NCBI GenBank assembly: GCA_015711875.1
Contig: JACVJG010000104.1
Coordinates: 1-8,020 of the forward strand
Direction: 5' to 3'
DNA from: Candidatus Solincola jinzensis
Lineage (GTDB): Bacteria > Actinomycetota > Geothermincolia > Geothermincolales > RBG-13-55-18
DNA: 8,020 bases
The notes beneath the pieces are model-generated. The model had not been told where the DNA came from. It did no database searches and saw only the letters and a program-made list of their open reading frames with translations. A program made the position numbers and the translations under genes. Shown piece by piece: positions 1-4,538 of this stretch. Position 1 is the first letter of the stretch. Each line of letters starts with the position of its first letter.

Positions 1-717
1 GATGAAGAACTTGCCTTTTTCCATGCCCGCCACCAGCGCCCGGGCCACCTCCTCCGGCTGCAGAAGGCCGCCGCCCTCGCTCACCGCCACCGTCTCCGGG
101 GGCTTGTTGCGGTTCTCGACCTCGAAACCGGGGGTGTCGGTGTCCGGGGGGCAGAGTATGGAAACCCGCACCCCATGCGGCTTCAGCTCGCTCTTCAACA
201 CCTCCGTCAGGCCGAAGAGGGCGAACTTGGAGGCGGCGTAGTCCGAGTAACCGAAAACCCCCATGAAGCCCAGCACGCTGGAGACGTTGACGATATGTCC
301 TTTGCGCTCCTTGAGATGGGGCAAGAGGGCCTTGATGACGCTCCAGTTTCCGTAGAGGTGCAGCTTCATGGAGTCATCGAGTTGCCGGTAGGATATGTTC
401 TCGAAGTAGTCGGGGAGCGCCCTTCCCGCGGAGTTGATGAGGATGTCCGGGGGGCCGAACTCCGCCACCGCCTCAGCCATGACCCGCTCCACCTCATCCG
501 GGTCAGTGATGTCAAGCTGTCTCCAGGCGAAGCGCTGCCGCGCTCCAGAGGCGTGGCTGGTTATCCTTTCCAGCGCCTCCTCGAGGCGCTCCCTGCCCCT
601 GGCGAATACGATGACGTTGCAACCTCGCTGCGCCAGCAGTTCCGCCGTGGCCAGACCGATGCCGCTCGAGCCCCCGGTGATATAGACGTTCTTGCCCTCG
701 AGTTTGGCCTTCTTCAT
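1..717 (-). CDS. Short-chain dehydrogenase, 3-ketodihydrosphingosine reductase-like (partial, C-terminus cut by window edge)
   Basis: This is a Rossmann-fold SDR of which 239 residues are visible; the 3' end lies outside the window. Seen in the sequence: the nucleotide loop TGGSSGIG (residues 14-21), Arg40 after beta-2 (FAR), which favours NADP(H), NSAG (95-98), and the catalytic Ser147, Tyr160 and Lys164 (YAASK). The stretch PPDTDTPGF (190-198), followed by EN..KPPET and a PEEVARALV helix, closely matches the region that marks eukaryotic KDSR, which reduces 3-ketodihydrosphingosine to dihydrosphingosine. That substrate is inferred; the enzyme could reduce another long-chain 3-keto lipid. The residue aligned with the usual tetrad Asn is His120 (MKLHLYGNW). 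The ATG at 717 is preceded by a strong GGAGGTGAGG site at 721-730. No serine palmitoyltransferase or other lipid gene is visible, because the gene runs off the edge. The SDR call is near certain; the KDSR subfamily is likely. Confidence 0.93.
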   Translation of the reverse strand, partial: MKKAKLEGKNVYITGGSSGIGLATAELLAQRGCNVIVFARGRERLEEALERITSHASGARQRFAWRQLDITDPDEVERVMAEAVAEFGPPDILINSAGRALPDYFENISYRQLDDSMKLHLYGNWSVIKALLPHLKERKGHIVNVSSVLGFMGVFGYSDYAASKFALFGLTEVLKSELKPHGVRVSILCPPDTDTPGFEVENRNKPPETVAVSEGGGLLQPEEVARALVAGMEKGKFFI

Positions 718-758
718 CCCCCTCACCTCCAAAACGCCCTTGCAGGCCGCGCACCCTC

Positions 759-784
759 GAACCCGCCCATGACGCGGGCGGTTC
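759..784 (-). promoter_or_regulatory. Hairpin in the dehydrogenase 5' leader
   Basis: The arms GAACC-C-GCCC (759-768) and GGGC-GGTTC (776-784) pair over nine base pairs with a single bulged C764 and a 7-base loop. It lies between the predicted transcription start near 849 and the Shine-Dalgarno site at 721-730. In the minus direction it is not followed at once by a T-run, so a simple terminator is unlikely. It could be a protective or regulatory leader stem, or a protein-binding palindrome. The structure is seen; the function is unknown. Confidence 0.4.
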
Positions 785-855
785 CTCCGTGGATCCCCTT
801 GCTTTTCCTGCCCGCCCTCGCGCTTTTCCCGGCACCCCAGGCGCTGGACAAGCAA

Positions 856-884
856 AGGATACAACGCTCCCTTCTCCCTGACAA
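856..884 (-). promoter_or_regulatory. Sigma-70-type promoter for the dehydrogenase
   Basis: On the minus strand TTGTCA (884-879; five of six consensus positions) is followed after exactly 17 bases by TATCCT (861-856; four of six). The predicted start is near 849, giving a leader of about 130 bases before the ATG at 717. No better pair was found upstream of the gene. The leader carries the hairpin at 759-784. Confidence 0.45.
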
Positions 885-1096
885 ACGCTCCCGCAGAAGA
901 GGGGCGAGAAACACGCGCATGACGTGCCGGAGAGGCTTAACCAGCTTATAGGGGCGGGCTGTCGGAGAGCGGCATTCTCCGCGCTCCATCATCAGCTCAA
1001 TCGGAGAAGGTCTATGTGGATGTTGCGACGCCTTTAGTCGATGGGACGGGAGGGGGAATGGTCCGCGGGGTGGGTATGGCCTCAGCAAGATGGGGA

Positions 1097-1130
1097 AAAC
1101 CGCCGCCCGCCTGTCGGCGCTCGGCGGTTT
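1097..1130. other. Compound GC-rich hairpin, possible terminator or regulatory element
   Basis: A perfect 9-base-pair outer stem, AAACCGCCG (1097-1105) with CGGCGGTTT (1122-1130), encloses a 2x2 internal loop (CC/CT) and an inner CGCC/GGCG stem (1108-1111 with 1116-1119) closed by a TGTC tetraloop. Read on the minus strand it ends in TTTTCCCC, which resembles an intrinsic terminator. On the plus strand it ends in TTTCGGG. No gene lies just upstream on either strand for it to terminate. It may shield the two divergent units from each other or be part of an unannotated small RNA. Confidence 0.45.
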
Positions 1131-1142
1131 CGGGAAGCGGTC

Positions 1143-1187
1143 TTGCAGGGCACGTACATAACGGGATGCTATTATTTTATGATAAAA
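1143..1187 (+). promoter_or_regulatory. Candidate promoter of the nicotinate phosphoribosyltransferase gene
   Basis: This is the only AT-rich island in the upstream region. It contains TATTAT (1170-1175) and TATGAT (1178-1183), either of which could be a -10 element. Upstream, TTGCAG (1143-1148) is too far away (21 bases or more), and TACATA (1155-1160), 17 bases from TATGAT, is a poor -35. With TATGAT the transcript would begin near 1190, just at the base of the folded leader at 1192-1248. The call rests mainly on base composition and position. Confidence 0.3.
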
Positions 1188-1191
1188 GGCA

Positions 1192-1248
1192 GCGCGCCGG
1201 AGGCTTCAACTTCGCGAGGCCTCGGTCTGAGGGTCGCCTCCGTAGCGC
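1192..1248 (+). promoter_or_regulatory. Folded 5' leader upstream of nicotinate phosphoribosyltransferase
   Basis: An interrupted long stem is formed by GCGC (1192-1195) and CGGAGGC (1198-1204) pairing with GCCTCCG (1236-1242) and GCGC (1245-1248), with a GC/TA 2x2 internal loop between the two helices. Inside it CCTC-GGTCT-GAGG (1220-1232) forms a smaller hairpin. About 74 bases remain to the start codon. The element begins where the candidate promoter would start transcription. No known riboswitch class is claimed. It could be a metabolite- or protein-responsive leader, or simply a stable stem. Confidence 0.35.
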
Positions 1249-1322
1249 AGACTCGGATCGAGTGCTCATGGCGATGCCTGGAAGCCCGTTCATAAAAGCG
1301 GTGGGTTCATGAAGGGGAGAAA

Positions 1323-2504
1323 ATGATCGGCCCTCAGAGCATCCTGGACACGGACCTCTACAAGCTCACTATGCAGCAAGCGGTGTGCAAGCTCTACCCC
1401 TGGTTCAAGGCTCGCTACCAGTTCATCAACAGGGGCGGGACGCCCTTCCCCGCGGGGTTCGGCGAGGAGCTGGCCGCGCGCGTCCGGGAAATGGGCGAAT
1501 TGCGCCTTACCGCGGAGGAGAAATCCTGGCTGGCCGGGAAGTGCCGATATTTCAGCCCCGCTTATCTCGATTTCCTGCAAGGCTACCGCTTCGACCCCGC
1601 CGAGGTGGCGATCAACCAGGAAGGCGGCGACCTTTCCATCGTCATCGAGGGATACTGGTACACCGCCATCCTCTGGGAGGTCCCCCTTATGGCCCTCATC
1701 AGCGAGCTCTACTTCGAGATGAGCGGGGAGAAGGATAAGGCATACCCGGAGGAGAAAGTACACGCCCTCAACCTGGAAAAGGCGCGCTTCTTCAGGGAAC
1801 ACGGCATACGCTTCGTGGACTTCGGCACCCGCAGGCGTTTCTCCTACCGCAACCACCGCCTGCTCATCCCCGACCTCATGACGGCGGGGGAGTTCATGCT
1901 GGGGACGAGCAACGTGCATCTCGCGCACCTCTACGACCTCACGCCCGTCGGCACCCAGGCGCACGAGTGGTTCCAGTTCCACTCCGCCAAGTACGGTTTC
2001 CGCATGGCCAACCAGATGGCCCTGCAGAGGTGGATAGACGTTTACAAGGGCGACCTGGGCATAGCCCTCTCCGACACCTTCGGCACCGAGAACTTCTTCC
2101 ATGCCTTCGATGGCTATTTCGCCCGCATTTTCGACGGGGTGCGACAGGACTCCGGCGACCCTTTCCATTTCCTGGAAAGCGCTATAGCACATTACCGTTC
2201 CTTGGGGATCGACCCCGCGGGCAAGACGGTGGTCTTCTCCGACTCCCTCAACCTCGAGCTCTCACGCGCGCTGCACGAGGCCTGCGCCGGTCGGGTGAAG
2301 GACCTCTACGGCATCGGCACCTTCCTCACCAACGACGTGGGCGTCAAGCCCCTGAACATGGTCATCAAGATGACCGCCTGCCAGCCCTTCTACGGCTCCG
2401 ACCGCTGGGTGGACGCGGTAAAGATATCGGATGACGAGGGCAAGTACACGGGAGCCCGGGACACCATAGAGCTTGCCCGGCGCGAGCTGTTCATGGATTT
2501 ATGA
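1323..2504 (+). CDS. pncB: Nicotinate phosphoribosyltransferase
   Basis: This cytosolic enzyme of the Preiss-Handler salvage route converts nicotinate and PRPP to nicotinate mononucleotide, with ATP hydrolysis coupled in the characterised enzymes. The protein has 393 residues, close to the roughly 400 of Escherichia coli PncB. Visible hallmarks are the N-terminal LDTDLYKLTM (8-17), YQFINR, FVDFGTRRRF (164-173), GTSNVHLA, the GTQAHEWFQ block with His214 (the position corresponding to the phosphorylated His of the Salmonella enzyme), SDTFGTENFF, VRQDSGDPF (273-281) and the C-terminal phosphate-binding area VVFSDSLNL and GIGTFLTNDV. The ATG at 1323 follows AAGGGGAG (1312-1319) at short spacing. 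The gene stands alone, with a structured leader upstream and a hairpin just after the stop, so it is probably monocistronic. The family is certain and no key residue looks lost. Confidence 0.97.
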   Translation: MIGPQSILDTDLYKLTMQQAVCKLYPWFKARYQFINRGGTPFPAGFGEELAARVREMGELRLTAEEKSWLAGKCRYFSPAYLDFLQGYRFDPAEVAINQEGGDLSIVIEGYWYTAILWEVPLMALISELYFEMSGEKDKAYPEEKVHALNLEKARFFREHGIRFVDFGTRRRFSYRNHRLLIPDLMTAGEFMLGTSNVHLAHLYDLTPVGTQAHEWFQFHSAKYGFRMANQMALQRWIDVYKGDLGIALSDTFGTENFFHAFDGYFARIFDGVRQDSGDPFHFLESAIAHYRSLGIDPAGKTVVFSDSLNLELSRALHEACAGRVKDLYGIGTFLTNDVGVKPLNMVIKMTACQPFYGSDRWVDAVKISDDEGKYTGARDTIELARRELFMDL

Positions 2505-2545
2505 GGCAAGCCTGTCCGGCGATGGCCGGGTTGCCCACTTTTCCC
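2505..2545 (+). terminator. Intrinsic terminator after the nicotinate phosphoribosyltransferase gene
   Basis: Directly after the TGA stop, GGCAA (2505-2509) pairs with TTGCC (2531-2535). Inside, CCGGC (2516-2520) pairs with GCCGG (2525-2529) around a GATG loop, with an asymmetric bulge (GCCTGT versus G). CACTTTTCCC follows. The T-run is short, but position and shape fit a terminator between this gene and the convergent lipoate ligase gene. Confidence 0.5.
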
Positions 2546-2608
2546 ATCCGCCATCCCGCAAGCCCCGTCCCGCCGCGAGGGGATGACCGTTGCGGACACC
2601 GGAGCCCC

Positions 2609-3229
2609 TCAATATGCCTTGCCTGAAACAGCCTCGGCGAGCAGCCTCTCCGCGTCCTCCACCCGGATGCCCGGCAACACCTCGCTCAGGTTGATAACCG
2701 GGGCGTGCCTTGAGCGCCCGCCCGCTTTCAAGAGCTCCTGCATGGTCCGCAGGTCGGTGGAGATAAGCAGCGTGCCGTGGTGAAGAAGGCGTCCGCGCCC
2801 GCGGGCCTGCGCCGATCCCGAGATCTTTCTGCCCTCCACGTAGATGTTGTTGGGAGGCACCCATTCCCAGGGGATCCGGAGCTCGCTCAGCAGCGAGGTC
2901 ACCGGAAAGGACAGCCTCCGCAGGCTGTCGGCGATCCCTTCCGCGGCGAGGCTTTCCAGATCGAGGTAGAGAGAGTAATTGAGGTTCCCCTGGTCATGGA
3001 ATACCGCCCCGCCCCCGCTGGCGCGCTTGAGGACCGGGACACCCAGCTCCTTCGCCCTGGCAAGGTATACCTCCTCCTCGGGCCTGAGGAATCTGCCCAG
3101 CACCACGCAACGGTCGTTGCGCCACACCCTTGCCTGGTTCCCCTTGCCTGACTTCCAGTAAATGGCATCTCGTTCCAGGTTGAGCGCCGGATCGAAGGAG
3201 GGCTCCTCCCGTATCAGCTTCAGTTTCAT
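2609..3229 (-). CDS. lplA: Short lipoate-protein ligase (LplA/BPL catalytic domain only)
   Basis: This enzyme activates lipoate with ATP and transfers it to the lipoyl lysine of E2 or GcvH proteins; the exact acceptor cannot be seen. In 206 residues it carries the substrate loop KRASGGGAVFHDQGN (68-82), NNIYVEGRKISGSA (127-140) with the conserved Lys135, and HHGTLL (150-155), all matching the LplA core. The C-terminal INLSEVLPGI corresponds to the end of that core. The separate accessory domain of E. coli LplA (338 residues) is absent, so activation may need a partner subunit elsewhere, or the protein may act as an octanoyl/lipoyl transferase. The start at 3229 is chosen because the family alignment begins there and TGAGGA sits five bases upstream. 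A GTG four codons earlier is in frame, and a longer in-frame reading to 3355 adds residues unlike the family. The nearest upstream gene on the same strand is 213 bases away. Confidence 0.9.
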   Translation of the reverse strand: MKLKLIREEPSFDPALNLERDAIYWKSGKGNQARVWRNDRCVVLGRFLRPEEEVYLARAKELGVPVLKRASGGGAVFHDQGNLNYSLYLDLESLAAEGIADSLRRLSFPVTSLLSELRIPWEWVPPNNIYVEGRKISGSAQARGRGRLLHHGTLLISTDLRTMQELLKAGGRSRHAPVINLSEVLPGIRVEDAERLLAEAVSGKAY

Positions 3230-3401
3230 CCTCGTCCTCACCGCCCCGCCGTCACCAGGCTCGCCCATCGCTTTCCCGGACATCCGCGCTGGGCGGCACC
3301 GGAAAATGCGTGGGGCATGGGAATCCCTTTGCCACGGACCATTTACGCAAAGCAAGCCGCCATTCCTTGCTCCGCAGTGCTCACTCCCCTCCCTGAGGCC
3401 G

Positions 3402-3441
3402 GCTGAAAACCGCTCAGCGCACGGCCCGATTCCGGGCGTGC
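3402..3441 (-). terminator. Tandem hairpins after the metal transporter gene, weak terminator
   Basis: Two bases past the transporter stop, GCACG-CCCG and CGGG-C-CGTGC form a stem (3419-3441) with an ATTC or GAAT tetraloop and one bulged base. Next to it GCTGA/TCAGC (3402-3406 with 3414-3418) forms a second stem whose loop contains TTTT on the minus strand. This could terminate transcription before the lipoate ligase gene, but there is no clean T-run directly after the first stem. Confidence 0.35.
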
Positions 3442-3442
3442 C

Positions 3443-4354
3443 TCAACGGAAATGGCATTCCTCTCCCGGCGGGCAGGCCTCCGTCTCCGGCTCCAGGGTC
3501 ACGTGCACCACATTATGATCACGCCGCAGCATTTCCTTCAGTCCGTTTATGGTCGTTTGGAGCTCGCTGACCAGCGTATCCTCCACCACGATATGGGCGC
3601 TCAGGGAATAGATATGGGAGCCGATCTCCCAGACGTGAAGGTCATGCACGCCCACGATCCCCGGGGTCGCCGAGATGTCCGACAGTATGTCCTGGTAGTC
3701 GACGCCTGCGGGCACCGATTCCATGAGGATATGCGTAGATTCGCGCAGGATCTGGAACGCGCTCACCAGGACCAGCAGGGCGATGGCCAGGGTGATAGCG
3801 GGATCCACGAAGGTCCAGCCCGTCACCACCACCACCACGCCCGAAACCACCACCCCCAGGGAGACCAGCGCGTCGGTCAGGAGATGCAGAAAGGCGCTGC
3901 GCAGGTTCAGATCCTCCCTCCCCCCGCGCAGCAGCAAGGCTACGCCGCCGTTGACCAGGAACCCGATGCCGGCAACGGCGATCACTAACCCACCTTTTAC
4001 CTCCACCGGGTCGATGAGCCTTTTTATGGCCCCGTACACCAGGAAGAAACATATCCCCGCTATAAGCAGGGAATTGACGAAAGCCACGATTATACCCGTG
4101 CGATGATAACCGAAGGTCTTGCTCTCTGTCCCAGGCCTGGCCATGACGCGCACGGCGAAGAAGGAAAGGACCAGGGCGAAAGAGTCGGAGAAATTATGAC
4201 CGGCATCGCCCAGCAACGCCATGCTTCCGGCGAGAAAACCGAAAAGCACCTCGAGGAGGAGGAAGGCGGTGTTGGCGGCAAGGGCTACGGCCAACCGCTT
4301 CCCGGGCCGAAAATGGCGGTGGCTGACCGCCGCATGGTGGTGGCCTATAGGCAT
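3443..4354 (-). CDS. Cation diffusion facilitator, probable zinc/cobalt/cadmium exporter (CzcD/ZitB type)
   Basis: This is an inner-membrane proton/metal antiporter that exports divalent cations from the cytosol. Counting from the ATG at 4354 (303 residues), a His-rich N-terminus (HHHAAVSHRH) precedes about six hydrophobic segments at roughly 20-42, 48-70, 86-108, 121-141, 154-176 and 182-200. The transport-site pairs are HNFSD (His53, Asp57) in segment 2 and HLLTD (His157, Asp161) in segment 5. This His-Asp/His-Asp set is typical of zinc-type members. A cytoplasmic domain follows, with DLHVWEIGSH and several metal-ligand His residues, ending in EECHFR. I chose the ATG at 4354 because GAGGGAG lies six bases upstream. 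The ATG at 4369, in frame five codons earlier, has no such site. A promoter-like TAGAAT and a CRP/FNR-like palindrome lie just upstream. Substrate specificity is inferred from residues only. Confidence 0.95.
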   Translation of the reverse strand: MPIGHHHAAVSHRHFRPGKRLAVALAANTAFLLLEVLFGFLAGSMALLGDAGHNFSDSFALVLSFFAVRVMARPGTESKTFGYHRTGIIVAFVNSLLIAGICFFLVYGAIKRLIDPVEVKGGLVIAVAGIGFLVNGGVALLLRGGREDLNLRSAFLHLLTDALVSLGVVVSGVVVVVTGWTFVDPAITLAIALLVLVSAFQILRESTHILMESVPAGVDYQDILSDISATPGIVGVHDLHVWEIGSHIYSLSAHIVVEDTLVSELQTTINGLKEMLRRDHNVVHVTLEPETEACPPGEECHFR

Positions 4355-4360
4355 TCGCTT

Positions 4361-4367
4361 CTCCCTC
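4361..4367 (-). promoter_or_regulatory. Ribosome binding site deciding the transporter start
   Basis: GAGGGAG on the minus strand, six bases before the ATG at 4354, favours that start over the ATG at 4369. The first codons of the longer reading would overlap this site. Confidence 0.55.
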
Positions 4368-4373
4368 ATGAGC

Positions 4374-4389
4374 CGTGACCGTCGTCACA
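4374..4389 (-). promoter_or_regulatory. CRP/FNR-like palindrome at the transporter promoter
   Basis: On the minus strand TGTGA-CGACGG-TCACG matches nine of ten half-site positions of the CRP-family consensus TGTGA-N6-TCACA; the core GTGAC-N4-GTCAC is a perfect inverted repeat. It lies just downstream of the TAGAAT -10 candidate and spans the predicted transcription start, a position that would suit repression. Which regulator binds is unknown; a metal-responsive protein with a similar palindrome is also possible. Confidence 0.4.
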
Positions 4390-4391
4390 TT

Positions 4392-4397
4392 ATTCTA
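4392..4397 (-). promoter_or_regulatory. Candidate -10 element of the transporter gene
   Basis: TAGAAT (five of six consensus positions) sits in a short AT-rich run on the minus strand. No good -35 lies 16-19 bases upstream, so this would be a weak or activator-dependent promoter. The predicted start is near 4385, about 30 bases before the ATG. Confidence 0.35.
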
Positions 4398-4497
4398 ATA
4401 CCACGAGGAAGCTCGACATAAAGCTCCAGGGGGTGGGGCCTGACCCCGCCGTGAGCAGCGTCGCTTTACCAGAGCATCCATTAGGGTTCCCATAAAG

Positions 4498-4520
4498 GCC
4501 CCTGCCACGTGGCCCGGGGC
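4498..4520 (-). terminator. Hairpin after the alpha-glucosidase gene, probable terminator
   Basis: GCCCC (4498-4502) pairs with GGGGC (4516-4520), and GCC (4504-4506) pairs with GGC (4511-4513) across an ACGT loop, with a small internal loop between. On the minus strand the stem starts about 20 bases past the stop codon and is followed by CTTTATG. The T-tract is poor but the placement fits. Confidence 0.35.
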
Positions 4521-4538
4521 TCATGGGGCAGTTCTTGC

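Larger units (their letters stand above)
718..1322. other. Long intergenic region between divergent genes, with several structured elements
   Basis: About 600 bases without a convincing gene lie between the dehydrogenase start and the nicotinate phosphoribosyltransferase start. The open frames here are rich in Arg, Pro and Gly, lack the G/C-ending codon bias of the neighbouring genes and have no good ribosome binding site. From left to right it holds a dehydrogenase leader with a hairpin (759-784), a minus-strand promoter (856-884), an unremarkable stretch (about 890-1090), a strong compound hairpin (1097-1130), an AT-rich promoter-like island (1143-1187) and a folded leader (1192-1248) before the phosphoribosyltransferase gene. 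No tRNA-like or rRNA-like structure was found. Confidence 0.6.

Noticed and set aside
175..951. Plus-strand open frame of 258 codons across the dehydrogenase and the gap
   Set aside because: It is antisense to a clear SDR gene, starts inside it and has no recognisable domain; this is typical of GC-rich codon bias.
723..1088. Minus-strand open frame of 121 codons ending just before the dehydrogenase start
   Set aside because: It is rich in Pro, Arg and Gly, lacks the G/C-ending codon bias of neighbouring genes, has no ribosome binding site, resembles no family I know and contains the predicted dehydrogenase promoter.
1188..1248. Known nadA-type NAD+ riboswitch in the nicotinate phosphoribosyltransferase leader
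   Set aside because: The strings GGCAGCG and GGCTTCAAC, which I recall from that motif, are both present, but in the wrong order and without the intervening hairpin sequence, so the similarity is probably chance.
1290..2192. Long minus-strand open frame of 300 codons opposite nicotinate phosphoribosyltransferase
   Set aside because: It is a mirror of a gene with unmistakable family motifs. Its own translation is low-complexity (Val, Glu, Gly) without motifs.
3230..3355. N-terminal extension of the lipoate ligase to an upstream ATG at 3355
   Set aside because: The 42 added residues are unlike the family, which starts near MKLKLIREEP, and a good TGAGGA site serves the ATG at 3229.
3443..4389. 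A metal-resistance island
   Set aside because: Only one transporter is present, with no adjacent metal sensor, P-type ATPase or mobile element, and its codon use matches its neighbours.
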